Part shown: positions 57,363 to 64,000 of the stretch, piece after piece
Numbering within the stretch: the stretch's first letter is position 1
How the letters are laid out: each line of letters starts with the position of its first letter
From: Porphyromonas uenonis DSM 23387 = JCM 13868
GTDB lineage: Bacteria; Bacteroidota; Bacteroidia; Bacteroidales; Porphyromonadaceae
Assembly: GCF_000482365.1 (NCBI RefSeq)
Contig: NZ_KI535306.1
Location: forward strand, 4,398 to 68,397
Direction of reading: 5' to 3'
Length of the DNA stretch: 64,000 bases
The notes under the pieces: model-generated
The model's input: only the letters and a program-made list of their open reading frames with translations
Database searches by the model: none
Told to the model about the DNA's origin: nothing
Position numbers and translations under genes: made by a program

Positions 57363-58303
57363 CCGCGGCTTCTGCCACCCTCCACAGGATCAGCGACAAA
57401 GGTCACGACATACTCCTTGGTAGTTGCAGTCGATACGAAGTTAGCCACGATGGTGTTTGGCTTAGTAGGATCCATCTGATAGGAAACTTTTGTCTTTCCA
57501 GCCTTGGTGTTAACGCCGTTGATGGTCCAGTCCTGTATCTCAGCGTTTTCACCTGGCTTTGCAACGAAGTTCACATAAAAGCCCTCGGGGACCTTATCTC
57601 CGGTGTTAAGTATCCCAATATAAGTATTCTTTGCGGTCACGGTACCAGGACCATTTGCGGAGAAAGTGACTGGGAGCATCGCGAGCTCCTTGAAGTAAGC
57701 CTTGAAGGTGACATCCTTTGTGACGACGTAGTTTTTGATTTTGTCAGAGGTAAACTCTTCGCTTCGTACACCGTTCACCTCCCAGTAGTCAAACTTGTAC
57801 TTATTCTTGTCACAGTAGGCATAGACATTGATCGCCTTTCCGTCTGCTACTGCAGAGCCAGAAGCAATCAGGTCATAGGTGTCATAGTCCTTGATCGCCA
57901 CATAGTTCTTTTTGCTGGCAGGTTCAGCGGAGACTGTGACGGTGTGCGTCGCTGCCTGACCAGCTGTCTTCTTGAAGTAGACCACGACGGTCATGTCTGC
58001 GTCTATAGTCTTGGAGCACTCGTTCTTACCAGCTGCCTTATCGTCTGGCGTGCCGTTGAACTCCCACTTCTCGACCTCGTAGCCTTCGTTAGGGGTGGCC
58101 GTGAAGTTGACGTACTCTTTGTCCTTCACCTTCTCACCAGATCCTAGAGGGACTGCAGGGTCTTCATAGGATATAAAGTAGGAGGCCTCCACCGTCCCTC
58201 CCTCAGCCGGCTGGGCTGAGAAGGTCACGGTGTGATCCTGACCATAAAGTCTCGGCACGGCGAGTGCCAAGAGACACAGTAAAATAGGTAATAGTCTTTT
58301 CAT
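57347..58303 (-). CDS. Secreted protein with divergent InlB B-repeats, 3'-truncated
   Basis: 318 residues. A signal peptide (about 1-21, LYGQ) is followed by three divergent InlB-type B-repeats (about 25-115, 117-208, 209-292), each with VTF(S)A..P and W..NG motifs. A fourth unit begins at VTFVADPVEGG and is cut after 10 residues; the stop lies inside the REP-like repeat. Full-length relatives would continue with more domains and often a T9SS sorting signal; none is present, so the product may be non-functional or released. Confidence 0.75.
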   Translation of the reverse strand: MKRLLPILLCLLALAVPRLYGQDHTVTFSAQPAEGGTVEASYFISYEDPAVPLGSGEKVKDKEYVNFTATPNEGYEVEKWEFNGTPDDKAAGKNECSKTIDADMTVVVYFKKTAGQAATHTVTVSAEPASKKNYVAIKDYDTYDLIASGSAVADGKAINVYAYCDKNKYKFDYWEVNGVRSEEFTSDKIKNYVVTKDVTFKAYFKELAMLPVTFSANGPGTVTAKNTYIGILNTGDKVPEGFYVNFVAKPGENAEIQDWTINGVNTKAGKTKVSYQMDPTKPNTIVANFVSTATTKEYVVTFVADPVEGGRSRGVWMP

Positions 58304-58542
58304 AAGCTGTATTAGTGTATTTGTTTATAGTGCCGTGTGTATGTTGTGAACGGAAGGCTGAGGGCGGACCTACACTTCTCTGTCTTTTAGCCGGTTATAG
58401 CTACTGTAACCTTGCCAAACAGGTGCAGACTCGTGAAGAGTTGCAGACTTCTTTTCTTTACAAAGGCGAAGTTAAGCAATCTTTCTTTAAAAAGCAAACC
58501 ATCCTCTCCTCTCACAATTTCGCAAATCTCACGAGTAGTCCT

Positions 58543-58573
58543 TTGCTCCACAGCTATTTTATTAGTAGCTTTG
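58543..58573 (+). promoter_or_regulatory. Promoter of manC
   Basis: TTG (58543-58545), a 20-bp spacer and TAGCTTTG (58566-58573), 31 bp before the ATG. The remaining 58304-58540 interval shows no gene. Confidence 0.68.
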
Positions 58574-58603
58574 TAGCAACAAACTAACTCATCGCAGATT
58601 TAC

Positions 58604-59692
58604 ATGGAGCATTACTATTGTGTCATCATGAGTGGCGGGGTGGGAAGTCGCTTCTGGCCTATCTCACGGCAGTCACGACCCAAGCAATTCCTAGACTTCT
58701 TCGGGACTGGCAGTTCGCTGCTACAGGACACCTACAGGCGGTTCCTGCGTATCGTCCCTGAGGACCATATATACATCGTCACGCATGCGGACTATGTCGA
58801 CCTGACCCTCGAGCAGCTCCCAGGGCTCACGCGTGACCAGATCCTCACGGAGCCTCTGCGACGTAACACGGCTCCATGTATCGCCTACGCTTGCTATCAT
58901 ATCCAGCAGCGAGACCCGAAGGCGTCGATCGTCGTGGCGGCGTCGGATCATATCATCATGAACGAGGACAACTTCGTCCAGACGGTCAGCCAGTCGCTCC
59001 GCTTCGCTGCCCTCCACCCCTACCTCCTGACGCTGGGTATCAAGCCTACAGCTCCTGAGACGGGCTATGGCTACATACAGGTGGACTCTAGCGAAAGGGC
59101 GCTCGACGGACAGTACCACAAGGTGAAGGTCTTTACCGAAAAGCCTAACCGTGAGATGGCCGAGATATTTGTCTCCTGTGGCGAGTTTCTCTGGAATAGC
59201 GGTATGTTCGTCTGGAGCGTCAAGACGATCCTAGATGCTTTTGCCAAGTATATGCCTGAGGTGAGCAGACTCTTTACCGAGCGGGCCAGTGACTTCGGCA
59301 CCGACCGTGAGCGGGCGGCGATCGAGGAGATCTATCCTTACTGCCCTAGTATATCGATCGACTACGGGGTTTTGGAAAAAGCGGACAACGTGCTTGTCAC
59401 CCCCGCGACCTTTGGCTGGGCTGACCTAGGTACCTGGGGAGCGCTCTACGACCAGAGTTCGAAAGATCAGACGGGCAATGTGACGAACCACCAGAAGACC
59501 CGATTCTACGAGTCGATGAATAATATCCTCTACATCGACGATCCCGACTTGCTGGCGGTCGTGCAGGGGGTCGATGACTGTATCATCGCTAAGCATGGCA
59601 ACGTGCTACTCATCTGCAAGCGGGAAGCGGAGCAGAGTATCAAGAACTATGTGACCGACGTGGAGATAGAGTCTGGACAGGACTACATCTGA
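58604..59692 (+). CDS. manC: Mannose-1-phosphate guanylyltransferase
   Basis: 362 residues. The nucleotidyltransferase signature SGGVGSRFWPISRQSRPKQF lies at about 10-29, ASDHIIMNE near 128 and FTEKPNREMA near 180. Length fits the single-domain GMP type without a phosphomannose isomerase domain. It forms GDP-mannose for glycan and O-antigen-type synthesis. Followed 16 bp later by the DUF2851 gene. Confidence 0.93.
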   Translation: MEHYYCVIMSGGVGSRFWPISRQSRPKQFLDFFGTGSSLLQDTYRRFLRIVPEDHIYIVTHADYVDLTLEQLPGLTRDQILTEPLRRNTAPCIAYACYHIQQRDPKASIVVAASDHIIMNEDNFVQTVSQSLRFAALHPYLLTLGIKPTAPETGYGYIQVDSSERALDGQYHKVKVFTEKPNREMAEIFVSCGEFLWNSGMFVWSVKTILDAFAKYMPEVSRLFTERASDFGTDRERAAIEEIYPYCPSISIDYGVLEKADNVLVTPATFGWADLGTWGALYDQSSKDQTGNVTNHQKTRFYESMNNILYIDDPDLLAVVQGVDDCIIAKHGNVLLICKREAEQSIKNYVTDVEIESGQDYI

Positions 59693-59708
59693 CCTATTCG
59701 CACGAACT

Positions 59709-61052
59709 ATGCAGGAGATGTGGCTACACCAGATCTGGGGCAACAGACTCTACGAGTCGCTCACCTTCGAGCCACACCCCTGTATTCCTGAGGGGGTCAC
59801 ACCGATCGTCATTGACCCTGGGCGGTATAACACGAATGGCGGGCCCGACTTTAGCAATCTCAAGCTACGCATAGGGTCTCTGACCTGGGCGGGCAATGGG
59901 GAGATCCATTGCCAGGCGACAGACTGGCTGCGCCATGGGCACCAGCTGGACCCTGCCTACAATAATGTGCTCCTACATATCGTGCTGCAGGACGATGGCC
60001 CCATCTCTCTACAAGCTGGCACGCCACCTATCACCTGCCGTATGCAGATCAATCCTGATCTGCTAGCCATAGCGCAGCAACTCACGGAGGCGCCGCAGAT
60101 TCCTCGCTGCGGGGAGGCTTGCAGCCAGCTACCCGAGCGTGTGCAGGCCGACTGGTTTGCGCAGCTGACTCGTGAGCGACTGGACAAGAAGTGTCAGCAG
60201 ATCGAGACGGCGATGAGCTTTTTCAAAGGCGACCTGGCTGCGGTGACGCACCTTTTCCTGATGCGTTACCTGGGGGGCAAAGTGAATAATGATGCTTTCG
60301 AGCAAATAGCTCGCCAACTCCCTCCTTCGATCCTACTCAAGCACAAGACTTCTCCACTAGCCCTTGAAGCGCTGCTCCTCGGTGTGGGCGGACTACTGGA
60401 GAGCGCGCCAATATCTCCCGAGATAGATCAGTACCGAGAGCAACTAAAGGAGGAGTTTACCTTCCTATCGCACAAGTACCACCTCTCTCCCCTATCGCCT
60501 GGCACGATACGCATGTTGCGGCTCCGTCCGAGTGCCTTCCCGCATCGTCGGCTCGCCTACCTCGCAGCGCTCTACTATCGTAGCGACAATCTGCCAGGAG
60601 AGCTCCTCCGCACATCGTCTCTGGCTCATCTAGAGCAGTTGCTCACCGTCACCCCGACCGACTACTGGCAGCGACACTACCACTGGGGCAGCGAGACGGA
60701 TGCTCAGCTCGGCACCATAGGACGAGCGACGGTCGAGAGCATTGCGATCAATGTGGTCATACCGCTCCAGTACTACCTCACACAGGAGCGCGACCTCCTC
60801 GGGCTATCCCTAGCGAAGGACTCGTTGATGAGTGCGCATGACTTACCCGCTGAGCGCAACAGTGTCGTGAAGCGCTTTGTCAATGAAGGGCTACGTCCCC
60901 GCAGTGCCTACGACTCGCAAGCCCTCCTGCAACTCTACGGGAGCTACTGCGAGCCTCGTCGCTGCTGGCTATGCCCCGTAGGGCGTACGCTACTGCAGAG
61001 CTACGGCGCGATGAGCCTACCCCCCTCCATTGGCGAACAACAAGACTTATAA
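59709..61052 (+). CDS. DUF2851 family protein
   Basis: 447 residues. N-terminal segments DPGRYNTNGGPDFSNLKLRIG and WAGNGEIHCQATDWLRHGH are the family hallmarks; the C-terminus holds CEPRRCWLCPVG, a possible metal site. The family is almost confined to Bacteroidetes/Chlorobi and has no known function. Co-directional with manC, with a 16-bp gap. Confidence 0.88.
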   Translation: MQEMWLHQIWGNRLYESLTFEPHPCIPEGVTPIVIDPGRYNTNGGPDFSNLKLRIGSLTWAGNGEIHCQATDWLRHGHQLDPAYNNVLLHIVLQDDGPISLQAGTPPITCRMQINPDLLAIAQQLTEAPQIPRCGEACSQLPERVQADWFAQLTRERLDKKCQQIETAMSFFKGDLAAVTHLFLMRYLGGKVNNDAFEQIARQLPPSILLKHKTSPLALEALLLGVGGLLESAPISPEIDQYREQLKEEFTFLSHKYHLSPLSPGTIRMLRLRPSAFPHRRLAYLAALYYRSDNLPGELLRTSSLAHLEQLLTVTPTDYWQRHYHWGSETDAQLGTIGRATVESIAINVVIPLQYYLTQERDLLGLSLAKDSLMSAHDLPAERNSVVKRFVNEGLRPRSAYDSQALLQLYGSYCEPRRCWLCPVGRTLLQSYGAMSLPPSIGEQQDL

Positions 61053-61057
61053 GAAAA

Positions 61058-61095
61058 CCCCTAGAGATCGTGTATCGATCGCTAGGGGCTTCGTT
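61058..61095. terminator. Bidirectional terminator
   Basis: CCCCTAG (61058-61064) pairs with CTAGGGG (61082-61088), with an inner GATCG/CGATC stem, A-rich before and T-rich after. It serves the convergent DUF2851 and glycogen synthase-like genes. Confidence 0.75.
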
Positions 61096-61117
61096 TATAT
61101 GTTGGAAAGAGGAGCTC

Positions 61118-61939
61118 TTACTCCGTAAAGCTTCGGTAGAAGTCTACATAAGCCTCAGCGTGATCTACCGCTGGCCCAGGGTACTCCAGCACCTTGTGGT
61201 CTGGCTCCGAGTGAAGGTACTCGATGAGCTCGGGAGAGACCGACTCCTGACCGAGGATCACACCATCTGAATAGTGAATCGCCATACGACGTAGCGCATC
61301 TGGCGTCACCTCTCCCTGCAGCGGGTCCAGCATATCGCCCGTGATCTTGTCAAACTCAAGCTTCTTGATCAAGTCTTCGCCAATCTCGCCCTCCTCCTCG
61401 TTGCCATCGACCGAGAAGAGCACCTTAGCACGCTCGAAGTAGGGATCGTCCTTGTAAGCCGTCTTCAGGTAAACGGGTGCCAAAGCGGAGAACCACCCCA
61501 GACAATGGATCACATCGGGGATCCAGTGCAAGCTTTTGATCGCCTCCAGGACGCCTCGGATGAAGAAGATACTGCGATCCGCATTGTCACTTGGCGCTCC
61601 CTCGGAGGGCGGGCCGAAGAGGCTCTTGCGCCCGAAGAGATCAGCATTATCGATGAAGTAGACCTGTATGCGTGTAGAGGGGATCGAGGCGACCTTGATG
61701 ACGAGCGGGTGGTCGTAGTCGTCAACGATGACGTTGATACCCGACAGACGGATCACCTCGTGAAGCTGGTTGCGACGCTCATTGACTAGGCCGTAGCGTG
61801 GCATGAAGACACGTACGTCATGTCCCGCATTCTGTATATGCTCTGGGAGGTAACGAGCGACATGTGCGAGGTCACTCTCAGGCAGGTAGGGATATATCTC
61901 CTGAGAGATGTAGAGTACTTTCTTGTCTTTGGCAGCCAT
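61118..61939 (-). CDS. Glycogen/starch synthase catalytic-domain protein
   Basis: 273 residues, equal to the short glycogen/starch synthase-type protein common in Bacteroidales. The GT5 N-terminal domain begins VLYISQEIYPYLPESDLAHVARYLPEH-like (about 9-35), followed by DVRVFMPRYG. The second Rossmann half with the ADP-glucose site of full-length GlgA is lacking, so catalytic activity is uncertain. Monocistronic on the - strand. Confidence 0.82.
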   Translation of the reverse strand: MAAKDKKVLYISQEIYPYLPESDLAHVARYLPEHIQNAGHDVRVFMPRYGLVNERRNQLHEVIRLSGINVIVDDYDHPLVIKVASIPSTRIQVYFIDNADLFGRKSLFGPPSEGAPSDNADRSIFFIRGVLEAIKSLHWIPDVIHCLGWFSALAPVYLKTAYKDDPYFERAKVLFSVDGNEEEGEIGEDLIKKLEFDKITGDMLDPLQGEVTPDALRRMAIHYSDGVILGQESVSPELIEYLHSEPDHKVLEYPGPAVDHAEAYVDFYRSFTE

Positions 61940-62027
61940 AGTGTGATTTACTTTCGTTCCCTACAAAGATAGTGAAAAACGGCGACACCGTTCCGTCGCC
62001 ACACTACCTGCCCCTCCCGAGCAGTCG

Positions 62028-62113
62028 TACCCAGAGCGGGACTTGAACCCGCACGACCGCAATTGGCCAAGGGAGTTTAAGTCCCTCGTGTCTACCGATT
62101 CCACCATCTGGGC
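62028..62113 (-). tRNA. tRNA-Leu (UAA)
   Basis: On the - strand: acceptor GCCCAGA (from 62113) pairs with TCTGGGT (one G-T pair), and the anticodon loop CTTAAAC gives UAA. A long variable arm and the GTTCAAGTC T-arm are seen; discriminator A, CCA not encoded. Confidence 0.96.
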
Positions 62114-62228
62114 AGCAGCTCTGCGCGCTACACGCCACAAGGGCCTACGCACACTGCCCGACAAAGGTACGTAAAAAAGAGATTCACGCAGCGCCATTAG
62201 GGGCGCTTGCCATCTGCTGATTTTTCTG

Positions 62229-62236
62229 TACCTTTG
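62229..62236 (+). promoter_or_regulatory. -7 box ahead of the yceD-like/rpmF pair
   Basis: TACCTTTG, about 100 bp upstream of the first gene. Confidence 0.45.
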
Positions 62237-62339
62237 CGCCCATAGCCTTAGAGTACGCTCAGGTATATACTTAGGTATACACTCACGGAGCGTCTCTAGA
62301 GCGTCTTTATTTTTATTAGTAGAGAAGCTAGTCGCACAC

Positions 62340-62870
62340 ATGTCTCACGGAGGTCGATACACGATACATTTGAAGGGATTGCCCCAAGGCGTCTCGACCG
62401 AGGACTTTGTAGTGGAGTCAGCTTTTCTCGAGTCACGTCCTACGTTTGACCTCAGCGGAGGTCCCGTAGTATGCACCATCCGCGTAGATCGCGTGGGAGA
62501 GACCTACGACCTGCTACTGACCCTCGCGGGCTCTGTGCAGACGCATTGTGATCGATGCCTGGCTCCCCTAGAGATGCGCATCGACATATCCCAGCATCTA
62601 GTAGTCAAGCTAGGCGACCAGTACGAGGAGGTGAGCGATGAGGAGATCATCGTGCCATACAACAGTCCCTCGCTAGACTGCGCTGATCTGATCTACGACA
62701 TGATCGTATTGTCGCTCCCGATCAGCCGTATGCACCCCGAGGGTGCGTGCGCCAAGGATATGCAGGCCATCCTAGACGATCTCGACACTACCACCGAGGA
62801 GGAGACGGATGGTCGCTGGGCTGCGCTCAGTGCGCTGCGTGACTCACTACAACAAGAGAAGGATAAATAA
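62340..62870 (+). CDS. YceD/DUF177 family protein
   Basis: 176 residues. The central CDRCLAPLEMRIDIS (about 64-78) and the acidic DCADLIYDMIVLSLPISRMHPEG segment with a C-terminal Cys (GACAKDM) are the DUF177 pattern. Proteins of this family are encoded next to rpmF in most bacteria, as here (15-bp gap), and are linked to 23S rRNA/large-subunit maturation. Confidence 0.93.
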   Translation: MSHGGRYTIHLKGLPQGVSTEDFVVESAFLESRPTFDLSGGPVVCTIRVDRVGETYDLLLTLAGSVQTHCDRCLAPLEMRIDISQHLVVKLGDQYEEVSDEEIIVPYNSPSLDCADLIYDMIVLSLPISRMHPEGACAKDMQAILDDLDTTTEEETDGRWAALSALRDSLQQEKDK

Positions 62871-62885
62871 TAAACTAGATAAACA

Positions 62886-63068
62886 ATGGCACATCCCAAA
62901 AGACGGCAGTCCAATATGCGCACTGCCAAGCGTAGAACGCACGACAAAGCAGCAACCCCCACACTAGCTAAGTGCAGCAACTGTGGGTCATGGCACGTAT
63001 ACCACACCATCTGTCCTGAGTGTGGTTACTACCGTGGACAACTAGCTATCGAGCAGGAGGAGGCCTAA
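62886..63068 (+). CDS. rpmF: 50S ribosomal protein L32
   Basis: 60 residues. MAHPKRRQSNMRTAKRRTHD is the conserved basic start; four Cys in CSNCG and CPECGYY form the zinc ribbon of the zinc-containing L32 type. Followed by a terminator. Confidence 0.97.
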   Translation: MAHPKRRQSNMRTAKRRTHDKAATPTLAKCSNCGSWHVYHTICPECGYYRGQLAIEQEEA

Positions 63069-63096
63069 GCGCCCAACCCGCTAAGCGATAAGACTC

Positions 63097-63136
63097 AAGC
63101 CCCTAGATGATCGAAAGATCACGCTAGGGGCTTTCT
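63097..63136 (+). terminator. Terminator after rpmF
   Basis: AAGCCCCTAG (63097-63106) pairs with CTAGGGGCTT (63124-63133), with an inner GATC stem. Confidence 0.82.
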
Positions 63137-63245
63137 TGATCTATATGGGGTGTAAGATGATTCCTTTTTTGTACCTTTGAGAAACGCTATCGCAGTGAGT
63201 CGGTGGCGGTCTTTTATAGCACAAACACTTAACCTAATATATAGT

Positions 63246-64000
63246 ATGTCTTATCCAATCATGACTGCCGAAGAGGCAGCGAGATTAGTTCACGATGGCG
63301 ATCAGGTAGGCTTTAGTGGCTTTACACCAGCTGGTTGCCCCAAGGTGGTGCCACAAGCCATCGCTCATTACGCCGAGGAGGAGCATGCGGCGGGAAGACC
63401 GTTTCGCATAAGCGTCTTCACGGGAGCATCGACAGGCGACCGCCTCGATGGAGCCCTGGCACGTGCTCACGCGATCAAGTTTAGGACTCCCTATCAGTCC
63501 AACAAAGACCTACGCGCCGAGATCAATAGCGGTGAGGTGGCTTACTGCGACCTGCACCTCTCGCAGCTAGCGCAGGAACTGCGTGCTGGCTTCTTTGGTA
63601 AGATTGACGTGGCTATCGTCGAGGCTGCCGAGCTAACGGAAGATGGCCAGCTGGTTCCGACTACGGGCGTCGGCATCCTCCCCACCATCTGCCGTCTTGC
63701 AGACCGAATCATCGTCGAGCTCAATGATCGTCACCCCGCCAAGATACGTGGGCTCCACGACATCGCTGAGCCTCTCGACCCACCCGCACGTCGTGAGCTA
63801 CCTATCTACAAGCCCTCTGACCGTGTCGGCAAGCCTTACCTACAGCTCGACCCGAAGAAGGTTGTAGCGGTCGTCAAGACGAGCGAGCCAAACGATGACG
63901 GAGGCTTTGCACCGCTCGACGAGGTGACGCAGGCGATTGGGGACAATGTCACGAAGTTCCTCGAGGAGGAGATCCGCACGGGACGCATTCCTCGTGAGTT
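63246..64000 (+). CDS. Acetyl-CoA hydrolase/CoA-transferase family protein, N-terminal part
   Basis: The frame is open at the right window edge; about 251 residues are visible of an expected ~500. MTAEEAARLVHDGDQVGFSGFT and the ISVFTGASTGDRLDGALA and VDVAIVEA-type (KIDVAIVEAAEL) segments are those of succinate:acetate/propionate CoA-transferases of Bacteroidetes. It probably moves CoA between succinate and acetate or propionate during fermentation. A TACCTTTG box lies at 63172-63179. The catalytic Glu region is beyond the window. Confidence 0.92.
   Translation, partial: MSYPIMTAEEAARLVHDGDQVGFSGFTPAGCPKVVPQAIAHYAEEEHAAGRPFRISVFTGASTGDRLDGALARAHAIKFRTPYQSNKDLRAEINSGEVAYCDLHLSQLAQELRAGFFGKIDVAIVEAAELTEDGQLVPTTGVGILPTICRLADRIIVELNDRHPAKIRGLHDIAEPLDPPARRELPIYKPSDRVGKPYLQLDPKKVVAVVKTSEPNDDGGFAPLDEVTQAIGDNVTKFLEEEIRTGRIPRE

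Noticed and set aside
57157-57423. 88-residue open frame with repeated peptide on the + strand
   Set aside because: It is a translation of the REP-like palindromes and the 69-bp duplication.
57287-58147. 286-residue open frame on the + strand
   Set aside because: Antisense of the InlB-repeat gene, which has a signal peptide and recognisable repeats on the other strand.
61118-61939. Considered as a truncated glgA pseudogene
   Set aside because: The length equals the short glycogen/starch synthase-type proteins usual in Bacteroidales, so it is kept as an intact gene with uncertain activity.

Overview
The window looks like a chromosomal segment of a Bacteroidales bacterium, most likely a Porphyromonas (P. 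asaccharolytica/uenonis-like). The evidence is the family-level identity of the housekeeping genes, the recurring TAnnTTTG -7 promoter box of Bacteroidetes, a type-B type IX secretion sorting domain, a fimbrillin-like lipoprotein, DUF4290 and DUF2851 proteins and the cfxA beta-lactamase. The species assignment is inference.

Region 1 (1 to about 13.8 kb) is a nest of mobile DNA. The outermost layer is the remnant of a CTnDOT-type conjugative transposon: the tail of its TraG/MobC coupling protein (1-459) and a DUF3945 protein (11682-13088), both on the + strand. Between them lies a mobilizable element of about 10.6 kb. It carries a multi-HTH protein, a tyrosine integrase, a membrane protein, an Xis-like HTH protein, a RepA-like ATPase, a toprim/primase-like protein, a hairpin-rich putative oriT, a MobV relaxase and cfxA. 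A 13-bp direct repeat (635-647 and 11259-11271) and internal GTTGAC-containing repeats mark its probable ends. An IS3-family insertion sequence (9748-11068, TATA duplication) sits directly upstream of cfxA. After the DUF3945 gene the conjugative element appears cut off, with broken small genes on the - strand (about 13.1-13.8 kb).

Region 2 (13.9-42.2 kb) is core chromosome. It begins with a hairpin and a candidate small RNA with its own promoter and terminator. Then come malic enzyme, a methyltransferase, tRNA-Cys, and a + strand run lysS-gpsA-pgi-DUF4290-murA-rimM-dxr. These are followed by a LysM envelope protein, an outer-membrane barrel, a CPBP protease, an AddB-like nuclease, a T9SS type-B cargo protein, a YigZ protein, rsmI, a coiled-coil lipoprotein, a HAD nucleotidase, recO, mazG, a methyltransferase and an outer-membrane protein.

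Region 3 (42.2-64 kb) holds an XRE regulator, a 1.4-kb gene-free stretch with a dispersed repeat and a MITE-like element, a K+/H+ antiporter, a fimbrillin-like lipoprotein with homopolymer tracts at its promoter, pyrD-pyrK, and a DNA-repair cluster uvrA / SWIM protein / pcrA. After these come a REP-like palindrome cluster abutting a truncated InlB-repeat protein, manC, a DUF2851 protein, a glycogen synthase-like protein, tRNA-Leu, the yceD-like/rpmF pair and the start of a CoA-transferase.

No complete new multi-gene defence or biosynthetic system was recognised. The most interesting signals are structural: a (CAGCCAA)n tract inside pcrA, two 22-bp-period palindrome arrays, a repeat array built from copies of the pyrD 3' end, a candidate small RNA, and the nested att/oriT/operator architecture of the cfxA element.
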